The translations under genes were made by a program, and so were the position numbers. Shown piece after piece: positions 12,346 through 21,719 of a DNA stretch of 64,000 bases. The notes beneath the pieces were generated by a model that saw only the letters and a program-made list of their open reading frames with translations, did no database searches and was not told the DNA's origin. How positions within the stretch are numbered: position 1 is the stretch's first letter; every line of letters begins with the position of its first letter. This DNA comes from Prostheceraeus crozeri (Eukaryota > Platyhelminthes > Polycladida > Euryleptidae): NCBI GenBank assembly GCA_907163375.1, contig CAJQUW010013676.1:51342-115341 (forward strand), in the 5' to 3' direction.

Positions 12346-12969
12346 ATGTCAATCAGCATGTCGTTCACTACCAACATTCCCATTTCAATAATTTACCGAA
12401 GTCAACTCTTCACCGGCAATATATTTTATTCTGCCGTGAATATAACTGGCTATAAAGCGGATTTGGTGGATCTGATGGAGGAAATAGTGAAGTATTTCCG
12501 CTGCGGAGAGGACGTTGTGGTGCAGAGAATGTTAATGAGAGTCGTGAACAACGCTCTTACACGAGTTGCAAGATTTTGGCTCAATGAAGTATTTCGCCCA
12601 CTAGCTCAAACGGAGATTGTACCGGAATACTCTCGCTGTTGGTGCAGCAGTATCCAACGGAAACTCAACACATGTCTCCATGACATTATCACCTCCAGCT
12701 ACTATGACGAGAAGGGTGAGAAATGCGAACTGGACTTGTTCAGTGGACCGCCATCAGTAAGCATCAATGTGGCTGCTCAAGGACATTCTGAGGTAATCAG
12801 TTTGCGGGCATACTATGCCAATATTTTAAAGACTTTCCATTCAAAGCCCTGCTGTATGTGCTGTCCAATTTCAAAACATCTAATGAAAGACATTGAGCAG
12901 CTCATAACTGCTACAAATCAGACTCTAGCCGATGTGACTGTATATCAGTTTCCCTCTACAACTTGTTAA
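12346..12969 (+). CDS. Polinton 1 unknown protein, 207 aa
   Basis: The frame opens with ATG about 55 bases after a TATA box and is the first gene inside the left terminal repeat. The product is probably soluble, mixed helical, with a Cys cluster near the C terminus (KPCCMCCPISKH, about residues 166-177) and another CWC at about residue 104. I do not recognise the family and see no counterpart in Polinton 2. The outermost slot of Polintons often carries accessory genes, so a host-interaction role is possible, but that is inference only. Confidence 0.6.
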   Translation: MSISMSFTTNIPISIIYRSQLFTGNIFYSAVNITGYKADLVDLMEEIVKYFRCGEDVVVQRMLMRVVNNALTRVARFWLNEVFRPLAQTEIVPEYSRCWCSSIQRKLNTCLHDIITSSYYDEKGEKCELDLFSGPPSVSINVAAQGHSEVISLRAYYANILKTFHSKPCCMCCPISKHLMKDIEQLITATNQTLADVTVYQFPSTTC

Positions 12970-13097
12970 GTGTTTTATGTAATTTTATAAGTACCAGCAA
13001 CAAACTCTGTGTGAATGCTTGTAAACTTTTGTATATAATGTTGTAAGTACTAAGCAAAAATTGTAATTGTATTATCTATTTCCATATTAGAATAAAA

Positions 13098-13490
13098 ATG
13101 TCTGTAAAACGGAAGGCATCTTCTCGTCAATCGAAACGGTCCTTCAAACCTTCAAGTCAGTTTAAAAAGGCGTTGCGAAAGTTAAACAGGATACATGATA
13201 ATAAGAAGAAGTGTAAATTGATTCAAAATTCAAGTGATGATTTCATTCGTGATTTAGCTTTTGCAATACACAAATGTCTACCTATTTACAAGCCTCTGTG
13301 GAATGCTGGCTCTTTGAATAGCATAAAAAAGTTTTCAAATCCAAGGAGTAGTGATAAGAAAAGGCGAAACTTAATTCAGCGCGGTGGTGGTGGGTTTCTA
13401 AGTATGTTAAATGATATTGGAAACAGTATTAATGGTGTAATCAATAGTCCGCTTGGAAGGATTGCAGCAACTGCTGCAATGTTAATATAA
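13098..13490 (+). CDS. Small basic virion-protein candidate, 130 aa
   Basis: The N-terminal ~90 residues are very Lys/Arg-rich. They are followed by LIQRGGGGFLSMLND and a hydrophobic, amphipathic tail. QRGG|G fits the adenain cleavage rule (M/I/L/N/Q)-X-G-G|X. The 95-residue protein at 53830-54117 of Polinton 2 has the same plan (basic half, then QKGG|F and a hydrophobic tail) and sits next to the packaging ATPase. By analogy with adenovirus core and membrane-active precursor proteins, I infer a processed internal virion protein. Sequence similarity to a named family is not evident. Confidence 0.6.
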   Translation: MSVKRKASSRQSKRSFKPSSQFKKALRKLNRIHDNKKKCKLIQNSSDDFIRDLAFAIHKCLPIYKPLWNAGSLNSIKKFSNPRSSDKKRRNLIQRGGGGFLSMLNDIGNSINGVINSPLGRIAATAAMLI

Positions 13491-13530
13491 GGTTAGCGAA
13501 TCATAAAGTGACACGTCATCACTTTGATTG

Positions 13531-13560
13531 ATGAGTCATATATAGGTGTATATAAGGAAG
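13531..13560 (+). promoter_or_regulatory. TATA promoter of the 13642 gene
   Basis: TGAGTCA (AP-1 type) at about 13532 is followed directly by CATATATAGG and GTATATAAGG (13549-13558), about 85 bases before the ATG at 13642. An ACGTCATCAC word lies just upstream. Two TATA words in tandem are unusual. Confidence 0.55.
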
Positions 13561-13641
13561 ACGCTTTAATGATATTTTACCACTTTCAAGTGACAATTCA
13601 TTTGCGCTGGTTGAAAGCTCCGAATTAGTACTTGTTGAAAC

Positions 13642-14316
13642 ATGACTCAGAAAATGTATACAATCAGAGAGGAAGGTGACGCTTTTGAGCAAGATCTCTT
13701 GAAGCTTCGTCCGACACGAAAGGTGCAAGGGATTGGAAATACATTCTACTTTCAAACCTTGAATTATGGTGATGATGGCTTTTATCTTCAAGTTCCATTC
13801 TTCCACAGTAATGGTATGTCTACATCAGGGTATAGCAATATGAGACAAATGCGAGTGACTTTTCCAAAATGGCAACAGGTGATTCTTAAAACTATTGACT
13901 CCTTCGCGAAAGAATGTGTTGAGCTGCCTGAAAGTGCTCCCACTCATTGGAGAAAGGCATTAGAGGAAGGAGTTGGTTATAAGGAATTGCCGGAATTCGA
14001 TACACTGTTTTTAAAACTATCGGATCATTTTCAAGCATTCGATCTCTTTACAAACGCGATGGAGTGTGAGGATCTCAAACGGGACCGCTATATGGGCTTA
14101 GTGCACGTTACCGGACTTTATATTGGCTCACATGGTTCGACTGGTAAAGTCGCATCTTTACAAATGAAGGTTCTTCAACTAGTCTATGAACCACTACCAA
14201 TTGATAAATGTTTAATTAACATTGATAAGACTGCTTCAAGTGATGGGAAGGAAGAGAGCAAAAAGCGACGACGGAAATCTAAAGATGGGAATCCTAAATT
14301 GAAGTTGAAGCGCTAA
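13642..14316 (+). CDS. Conserved Polinton protein, 224 aa, unknown function
   Basis: The frame starts at a good ATG behind a TATA promoter. The C-terminal 25 residues are a Lys/Arg tail (KKRRRKSKDGN), probably nuclear targeting or nucleic-acid binding. The Polinton 2 protein at 55803-56572 shares the block GLYxGxHxxxxKxASLxM (here about residues 168-185) and a similar basic tail, so the two are homologues despite low overall identity. Conservation in two divergent elements shows that it matters to the element. I cannot name its fold. Confidence 0.75.
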   Translation: MTQKMYTIREEGDAFEQDLLKLRPTRKVQGIGNTFYFQTLNYGDDGFYLQVPFFHSNGMSTSGYSNMRQMRVTFPKWQQVILKTIDSFAKECVELPESAPTHWRKALEEGVGYKELPEFDTLFLKLSDHFQAFDLFTNAMECEDLKRDRYMGLVHVTGLYIGSHGSTGKVASLQMKVLQLVYEPLPIDKCLINIDKTASSDGKEESKKRRRKSKDGNPKLKLKR

Positions 14317-14501
14317 GATGCTGACTTGAAAACTTTCTATAATCCTAATTGTGATGAGGAAACACAAATGTTTTAATTTGTAAATGTAACTTGAAAGTTT
14401 CTATTCTGAATGTAAATAAACGTGATCTGGAACATGTGTCTGTTTTGTTGTTCTAAGCAAAATTAGCGGGATGATGAGTTTAATGTTAATGGAATTATAA
14501 G

Positions 14502-15137
14502 ATGACAGATTTTCGTCTATTCACTGATCGCACAATGTGTGTCGCTGGACCAAGTCAGTCCGGTAAAACTACATTTGTAACTGAATTGCTACAATATAGA
14601 AATGAAATGTTTAACAAGGAAATTAAGAGAGTCAAATGGTATTATGGAATATTTCAACCACAACTACATTCTACACTTCGCCAGAAAGGTTATGAGGTGA
14701 AGCAAGGGTTGCCATCAACTGAGGATATCAAAGCAGGTGACTTACTAGTATTAGATGATCTATTACGAGAAAGCAAATCTTCAAAGGATGTAACTGAAAT
14801 GTTCATTCAAACTGCACATCATAGGGAAGCTTTTATTATCTACATCACCCAAAACATCTTCGATGGAGGGAAAGAGCAAAGAACTAGAAGTTTGAATACA
14901 CATTATTTGGCAATATTTAAAAATCCAAGAGATAGCAGTCAGATACATCATCTCAGTAGACAGATATTACCTCAACAACCTAAAGTACTTTCAAAAATAT
15001 ATGAAGATGTAACAAAGAAACCACATGGCTATCTATTTATTGATCTAACCCAGGAATGTCCGGAACGACTTCGATTTCGAACAAATATCATACCTAATTC
15101 CGCTGAACCAATGACAGTTTTCTCGGTTCACAGTTAG
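14502..15137 (+). CDS. Packaging ATPase (FtsK/HerA, A32-like)
   Basis: The 211-residue product has a Walker A loop GPSQSGKTT at about residues 16-24, a Walker B strand LLVLDDLL at about 82-89, and the polar strand IYITQN near residue 113. This is the short P-loop ATPase that pumps DNA into capsids in Polintons, adenovirus-like and other double-jelly-roll viruses. It follows the basic and unknown conserved genes and precedes the VIPQ-family gene, as in Polinton 2. The frame is open throughout. ATG AC at 14502 matches the start used by its homologue (MDFRL...). Confidence 0.92.
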   Translation: MTDFRLFTDRTMCVAGPSQSGKTTFVTELLQYRNEMFNKEIKRVKWYYGIFQPQLHSTLRQKGYEVKQGLPSTEDIKAGDLLVLDDLLRESKSSKDVTEMFIQTAHHREAFIIYITQNIFDGGKEQRTRSLNTHYLAIFKNPRDSSQIHHLSRQILPQQPKVLSKIYEDVTKKPHGYLFIDLTQECPERLRFRTNIIPNSAEPMTVFSVHS

Positions 15138-15177
15138 TTTTAAGCAATGTACTTTGTTGCCTTATTATTTTCAAACA

Positions 15178-15836
15178 TGTCGCATTCAAAGATGGTAGTC
15201 ATTCCTCAAGAGGAGTATGTACAATTGACTACATTACAAAGTGCACAGGAAGTCAAAAATATAGATCAGCCTATTACGAATCAACTTAAGGAACTAACAC
15301 AAAAGGATATGGAAATTCAGAAGATTAAGGATCCCTATCGACGAATGCAGTTAGCAGCTGAAAACATTGACGAGAGGCGACAGATTCGTGACAAGTTGCG
15401 ACGATTTATAACCTTGTCAACACCTCGACCATATCGTGTGCGCGCTGAGCGATTATTTGACTTCATTGATCCACATGTGAAGTTCAATGAGAGAGGAGAG
15501 ATAATAGATGAAACAACTGGTGATGTTATTAGAAATAGTCACATAGATGATCTTCTGCAATATGCTGTCAGAGATGTAAGGCGAAAACTAGGTGCACCAC
15601 AAGGGTGGTCATATTTTCAGAAAATTTTATCTGATCAAAATGTACCTCACAATATTATTGGAGGACCGACTGTGAATGAATTGGATAAGGGTCACTTACA
15701 AGATGGATCAAAGAGTAAAAACCCACGATGGCGGTCAAGCGAGAGCTTCATGATCCCGATTATCTGCAACCAAAAAGAGCTACTAGGCGCTCAATGCGTG
15801 TTGCGAAGGAGTATAGTAAATATTAAGCAAATATGA
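15178..15836 (+). CDS. Conserved 'VIPQEEYVQL' Polinton protein
   Basis: The likely start is the ATG at 15178 (MSHSKM), because the Polinton 2 homologue begins MSSYSRMIVIPQDEYVQL. The region 15147-15178 is open too but not conserved. The protein holds a coiled-coil-like charged middle, the block HVKFNERGEIIDE and PQGWSYFQKIL. It lies directly after the ATPase and before integrase in both elements. Proteins of this type recur in Polintons next to the ATPase, but their function is not established; a structural or packaging role is inferred. This copy appears broken about once near its end. Confidence 0.7.
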
Positions 15837-15860
15837 ATTAAGCCTTGCCTCTCTCATATC

Positions 15861-16187
15861 ATGTCGTTACAAAAATTTTGCTGTTGTTTGAAATCTGCGC
15901 TCGAAGGTAAAGCAGAAGAGGGCATAGAGGTTGATATCAATTGTGTTAGCAGTTGCTGTGCGAGTAATACGCGTGCAAATCAGATCAAAGACGATGAGTA
16001 CAGCCGTGAAGCTGAGAAAGATTTATTACGACTTAAATCATCCCGCAAGTTTCAGTCGTCCGGAGGTTCTAGCTCGTGCAGCAGGTGTGGGAATAGAGAA
16101 AGTCAAGAAGTGGTTGAGGAGTCAACCGACTTACACTCTTCACAAAAATGCGAGAAAGCGGTTTCCAACAAGAAAATATGTTGTTAA
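15861..16187 (+). CDS. Cysteine-rich frame overlapping the integrase start
   Basis: This frame opens at an ATG 25 bases after the previous gene. Its first ~60 residues are Cys-rich (KFCCCLK, then CVSSCC), and it continues in a different frame over the integrase N terminus. A comparable Cys-rich frame (52274-52489) overlaps the integrase start in Polinton 2 (CCLPC, CTCC, CCSCCKC). The shared position and composition suggest a real small protein, perhaps zinc-binding. The part beyond about residue 60 is probably only a shadow of the integrase. Confidence 0.45.
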   Translation: MSLQKFCCCLKSALEGKAEEGIEVDINCVSSCCASNTRANQIKDDEYSREAEKDLLRLKSSRKFQSSGGSSSCSRCGNRESQEVVEESTDLHSSQKCEKAVSNKKICC

Positions 16188-17081
16188 CAATATAGATAGT
16201 CAATGGCAAGCGGACTTGACTGACATGCAACAGATATCACAGTATAATGATGGCTATAAATACATCTTAACCGTAATAGATATTTTATCTCGCTATGCTT
16301 GGGCACGTGCGCTGAAATCTAAACGAGGACCAGAAGTTGAAGCGGCTTTTCAGAGCATTTTCGATGAGGGGCGTGTTCCGCAAAGAATACAGACCGATCA
16401 AGGGAAGGAATTCGAAAACTCTCATGTTCGAAGTCTCCTTAAAAGTCATAATGTGGAATTGTTTAGTGTCAAAAGTGCTTATAAAGCTGCCATGGTTGAG
16501 TGGTTCAATCGCACACTGAAGAAAAAAATATGGCGCTATTTCACTGCAAAAATACACATGTTTGGGTAGGTGAGCTGCAGAAATTTGTTAAGAATTACAA
16601 TGAAAGCTACCATCGAATCATTAAGATGAAACCAGGTGATGTTACCCCAGATAATGCGATGGATGTATGGCTTCGATTGTATGATAAGAAAGCGAAAAAC
16701 ATTTCCAATGAAAAGAAAATTAATGTTGGTGATAGAGTTCGGATTTCAAAGGTTAAGTCTACATTTGAGAAGGGGTATCTACCTAATTGGACTGAAGAAG
16801 AGTTTTTTGTGGATGAAGTAAATACAAAATTTAGACCCACCATGTATAAATTAATAGATTACCATGGCAATCCAATTGAAGGAAAATTTTACTCTTATGA
16901 ATTGCAAGTAGTAGACAGAAGTGAAGAGGTGTATATGATTGACAAAATAATTAGGAGGAAAGGTCATGGCAATCAAAGGAAATATCTAGTTAAATGGAAA
17001 GGATATCCTGACTCATTCAATAGCTGGATAACACACCAGGATCTACAAAATGTGGAGGTGGGAGACACTCGTAACTTTTAA
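15994..17081 (+). pseudogene. Polinton 1 integrase with chromodomain, broken
   Basis: The parts are, in order, an N-terminal helical DNA-binding region (LRKIYYDLNHPASF), an RNase-H-like catalytic core with the DDE residues visible in QADL, TDQGKEFEN and the EWFNRTLK region, an SH3-like part (VGDRVRISKVKS), and a C-terminal chromodomain (IDKIIRR ... YLVKWKGYPDS). The enzyme joins element ends to target DNA and makes the 6-bp duplication; the chromodomain can direct integration to marked histone tails. The copy is broken about once. Polinton 2 has an open version (51223-52443). Confidence 0.88.
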
Positions 17082-17121
17082 GCTAATATAGCATGTGACT
17101 TCTTCCATATATGAGTTTAAC

Positions 17122-17374
17122 ATGTCTACTAACTTCAACATCATTCTTCCAAGCAATAGCAACCCCAAGATATTCCCAAGTAACAAACCATCTCTCTACT
17201 CTGTTGAATTCGCTAATCCAATTACTCTGCATGGACCCCATGAAGTTGCTCTAACTGAAATTACTTATTACAACGATATCAGTTTGCTAAAGAACAACTA
17301 TTTTGAATTTTATAAAGAAGTGCGAGAGAAGGATGATTGCTTTCGCATATTTCAAAGTAGTCTACATGGTACAT
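17122..17374 (+). pseudogene. Large virion-associated family gene, first part (cut by P element)
   Basis: The product begins MSTNFNIILPSNSN and has the family signature FPSNKPSLYSVEF ... ITLHGPHEVALTEITYY. The same opening (LPSNAS, FPKNKPSDYRVEL, LEGEWEVGV) starts the 44706-46262 and 46272-47675 genes of Polinton 2. The family recurs in animal Polintons; function is unknown, and a spike, fibre or minor capsid role is my inference from size and position beside the capsid gene. The gene is interrupted by the P-type transposon at 17375-20482. The rest lies at 20490-21535. Confidence 0.8.
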
Positions 17375-20300
17375 CACGGCCAACTAGAGGATACGGCCGG
17401 GACACGTGCATAATGGCTTCCAAAAAAGGAGGCCGATCATCTCGCTAAATGTAATCAGTCATTAGGATTAAATTTGTGATTGCAACATAAAGCTACTGAC
17501 TGTAGGGTGAGAAAACTTCATTAGCCGAGTCAAGTCGCACAACATCAAGGTCATAATGTCTTTGTGCTGCAGACGCTGGGTATGTTCTACCATCTGTATC
17601 GATCAGTTAAGGGAACGCCAAGTTTATTATTCTCGCACATGCACAGCGCGCAGGCGGCAGTCAGCTTCACTTATTTGACTGATCAACGCGAGACTTGACT
17701 GCTCTCTCCTGTCTGCTATCAGAGTTCAAGTGTCCATATCAGATATCAAGAGTTCGACATGGTAAAAAAGTGCTGCGTGCCGTTATGAAAAAGTGGATAC
17801 GCCTCAGAAAGTCCTTATGCGGCAGAGTTTTCGTTTCCAAAGGATAATAAAAAACTTTGCAGCAACAATGGATTATTGTAATTCGTCGAAAAGATTTGAT
17901 TGTGACAAAAAATACATTCGTTTGTGAAAAACATTTTGATAGCAAATATATACGGACGGCACCATCAGGACGAAAAAGATTGAAATGGGAGGACGATCCC
18001 ATTCCTACTATTTTTTTCTTTTCTTCCCTCGGTAAGAGCTCCTATCACTATTCGACGGAAATGTCCTACTGACAGGAATATACAAATGGATGAGATGGAG
18101 GTTTTTCAACAACGTGATAAAATACATTCTTTGACTGACTTCGACGTGAATGATAAACCGGCTGACTGGATTTTGGAGAAATTTAGCGATTATGTTCGCG
18201 TCTATCAATTATCTTCAGGGATGCCCGAGGTTCTCGGAGCCATTGTGATTGATTCATCCTTCCATGTTAGATTATCTTTTCATGGCCGTCAGTTGTCTTT
18301 ATCCGCCTGGTTACGATCTCAGCCTGGGTGCCAATGGAGCAGACGAAGTCAGTTGATGGAATTGTGCAACTACGTTAAGAATTTTTCTGATGATAATCGT
18401 GATTTCCCTCTCTTGTCAGCTTTGGAGAAATTTGTTTATATAAAGGGAAAAGTGGCATACCCGGCCATAATCATGCGATTCGCAATATATCTTTGGCGGC
18501 GTACAACTTTTTCAGTGAACATTTTCCTCTTCCATCATTGCGCACTTTGCGCAGAGTAACCTCCGGAGATCTCAACTCTCTGAATTTCGTGTCATCTCTA
18601 TTGGAAAGCGGTGAAATTGGTAAGGATGCTACCCTTCTAATTGATGAAATGAATCTTCAACCAGAATTGCGTTTTGATGGAGCGTCAATGATCGGAGCAT
18701 CACCAGAAGAAGAACTGTATGGTAGTGTTGTTTGCTTCATGCTCGTTTTCCCCAAGAAATCAATCCCTGTTGTCATTCGGGCACTACCAATCACAAAGTT
18801 ATCGGCCGTGTTGCTAATGGAGACCGTCGAGGATATTATTCGAAAATGCGGAAATATTAGTGTAAAAATCCGTGCCTTGTCTACAGATAATCATTCTGTT
18901 AATGTGAATCTCTATAATCGTCTCAAATGTCGGTATCCCCATCCAAATGCATCAAATGGGAATTTTGCTATTTTATTCGACAATATGATAATATATCTGA
19001 TTTTTAATGTCGTTCATCTGATAAAAAACATCAGAAATAATTGGTTGAAAATCCGTAGATTCCGTGTTACGTCATTTCAAGCCTCCGTCGATGTCTTTGA
19101 CATGCATTTAGCTGACAAAATATTCATCGATTGGAACTTTCTCAATAAAGTGTTCGACATTGAGCACAAAACATTGCTTAAGAAAGCTCCTTTGATCACA
19201 TTTGCGGCTTTACATCCGCAAAATAAAAAGCAGAATGTTCCTTTAGCATTAGCAATTTTTGACAGGCGAAATTCGAGTGCCATTGAGCAGTTTTTTCCTG
19301 ATGACGCAACTGCTCATTCGACTTCAAATTTTATCAAAATTGTATCCGTTTGGTGGGATATTCTTAATTCCAAGTCACCAAATCATAGTTTGCAGTTGGC
19401 GAATGGCATTCGACCTAATGACGGTAAAACAGATTTTTTGTTGAAATTCGCCCTGTGGGTTGAGTCTTGGAAAACGAAAAATCTACAGTTTCTTTCTGAG
19501 CAGACTTGGAAAGCATTAGTGCAGTCTACAAGAGCTATAGCAACTTTGTGCAACGATTTCATGAAGATTATGATTTCATTTTAACTTCGCGTTTTCAAAC
19601 AGATGCATTGGAGAAAAGATTCGGCAGATACAGAAAAATGTCTGGCGGTCGTTTCCTCGTATCTTTATATGAACTTGGCAAGTCTGAAAAGATCATTAAG
19701 ATTTGTCAAAGCCTCAGACATTTATATTATGATGAATATCCTATCATCAATGCATCTGATGATACAGATTCTTTGACTGTCACTGATGATGATATAAACA
19801 ATTTATCTGACGATTATTCGTTGTCTGATACTGAAAATGAAGTAGCGGTGTATATTTCTGGCTATATTGCGAAAAAGATTCGCAATCTCAATTGTTCATC
19901 TTGTGGTGTATTTTTTGAACGAGAATTTGATTCAGTCAAATGATCGTCGATATATTGATGCTTTGAACAGAGGAGGTTTGACTGTGCCAAATGAATTACT
20001 TCATGACTCTGTTTGTGAAGTGTTTTCTATTTTGATGGGAAATTTATCTTATTTTCTGAAAGAAAAAGAAAAACACTGCAATTTTTCCGAGTATGTTGCA
20101 AGCATTGTTTGCAAAAAGTTGACACTAATCGAATTTTCGTGTGAAGATCATCACGTTCGATCGAAAAAAATCCTGATCTCTACATTTGTAAATATCATAT
20201 TCAACAATTACCAAAAGAAAATGAAGGACTCTATCAAAAGGCCAAATACCCAATTGATTAAGTATTCTTCGAAAAGGAGGAAATAATTTGTACTGACATT

Positions 20301-20482
20301 CGATCCGGCTTTGTAACTTTGTAAATATAGTGTAAATCTCATTCAGTCGTTCTCCATTATGATATTAACAATCTATACATTAATTTGTCATCTATAAACA
20401 GGATGCAGTATGATAACAGTTCGGCCTCCTTTTTTGGAGGCCATTATGCACGTGTCCCGGCCGTATCCTCTAGTTGGCCGTG
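17375..20482 (+). mobile_element. P-type (THAP) DNA transposon inside Polinton 1
   Basis: Inverted repeats of 62 bases with one mismatch close both ends (17375-17436, 20421-20482), beginning CACGGCCAACTAGAGGATAC. Within each repeat GGCCTCC/GGAGGCC forms a further small hairpin, perfect on the right and with one mismatch on the left. The flanks share GGTACAT (17368-17374 and 20483-20489), 7 bases or 8 with one change, close to the 8-bp duplication of P elements. The interior holds a decayed THAP-type transposase. It landed in a Polinton gene, so it is younger than that Polinton copy. Confidence 0.9.
17759..20286 (+). pseudogene. P-element-type transposase, multiply broken
   Basis: It starts with ATG at 17759. 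The THAP zinc finger (DNA binding) is recognisable from MVKKCCVPL to VCEKHFDSKYI (17759-17960), but a TGA stands where the second conserved cysteine of the C-X2-4-C pair belongs, and the frame shifts within the domain. The RNase-H-like core follows at 18493-19584 with LLIDEMNLQ and STDNHSVN (candidate catalytic Asp residues) and HLIKNIRNNW. The C-terminal block QTDALEKRFGRYR (19597-19635) holds the likely catalytic Glu. At least four frame changes separate the pieces, so this copy is inactive. It is followed by a basic tail ending at 20286. Confidence 0.88.
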
Positions 20483-20489
20483 GGTACAT

Positions 20490-21535
20490 GGGCTTTTCAT
20501 CATCTAACTTTACATCCTTTTTCAACATCTTTGCCATCTGTCCAAAACATGATTAAAATTCAAAAGGCATTTGCAACGTCAACTTTTGATTCTAAGGTTC
20601 CCACAATGAGCTTGCAAGATACAGAAAAGGAAATCGGTAGAATGTTTGAACGAATAAATGATCTCTTCAAGCTGACTTTGAATAAATTCTACAAACCAGT
20701 CATAAAGGGGTCAACAAAATTGATGAAGGAAGGGAAGCATGTTCTTCTTGTATTAGGTAAGGATTTGAGTCATACTTTTGGGTATTCCAGAACAACTTTC
20801 TCATCAAGGTATTGGTACAATGGACGTGGGTGGAATTCGGAGAGGAAAGTCACTGATTTTCAATGTAGAATTGTGCCATTGTATGCATTACAAAAAAGGA
20901 GCATCCGAGTAAAAAATAAATTTGAGGTCATTAGAAGTGTTGAAGACTTTGCAAGAAAGTTTCAAGGATCATTGCCAGAAACGTTAATGACTTGTGAATA
21001 TAAGAAAGAGAAAGTAACTTTATTTACTGTTGAAACGGAGGCAGAATTTATTGTTTTTACTAAAAAGACACCATTGGAAAAGTCTGATTCCGCTGTTATT
21101 GAATTCGGATCTGAAATGATTGGGATGTTTAAGGGCCTTGAAAGCGCACCTTGGTTGACAGAATTAAATGATACACTCAAGGTTCAATTGTCCTCTTCTA
21201 AACTCAAAGCATCAACAAATGGTTCATGGGATATCCACGTATACAGCGAAGACATATTGGGTGATGATTTGTCTACTTCCAGTGAACTTATAAAAAGAGT
21301 TAATTTGAACATTGAAAGCTTGAAAACGCCATCTGAATTGTGTACAAAGTTAAATGAGTTTGGTGTAGATTACCTTGATGCAGATGAATATCACTTTTCT
21401 TATGACCCACATAACAAACGCATGATTCTAAAGGTAGGGAAGAACTCTCTTATCAAGCTGGATAGCGTGTTAACGACCACATTGGGATTCTCAAAATCAA
21501 CTATTTATGAAGGCACATCAATAGGTGAAGCGTAG
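20490..21535 (+). pseudogene. Large virion-associated family gene, second part
   Basis: This frame continues the gene begun at 17122 on the far side of the P element. It contains family blocks seen in Polinton 2, such as LNIESLKTPSELCTKLNEF and MILKVGKNSLIKL (compare VKLVVDYLNEVIN and LTISGKGIELIMDKTL). It lies just before a basic-tail remnant and the capsid gene. It is shorter than its relatives at the C terminus. Confidence 0.75.
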
Positions 21536-21544
21536 GAAGTCAAG

Positions 21545-21708
21545 ACAAGTTGGATCCGGTCGAGTTACTAAGCAAAGACGCAGGAAAAGTAAAAACCGAC
21601 TAGAGCAGCACGTTTTAAATCTAGACGTCGTGTGAAAGCAAGAAAGCGCAAACGAAATTCCACTGCGACTGGAAACAAGTCAAAACGAAGGAAGACAACA
21701 TATTTGTA
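21545..21708 (+). pseudogene. Remnant of a basic virion protein
   Basis: Between the large gene and the capsid gene, frames rich in Arg/Lys (for example SRRRVKARKRKRNS near 21620-21660) end at a TAG at 21708. Polinton 2 has a 151-residue basic protein at the same place (50726-51181), whose tail is similarly Arg/Lys-rich. Only the basic tail is recognisable here. Confidence 0.5.
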
Positions 21709-21719
21709 GAGCTAGTACG

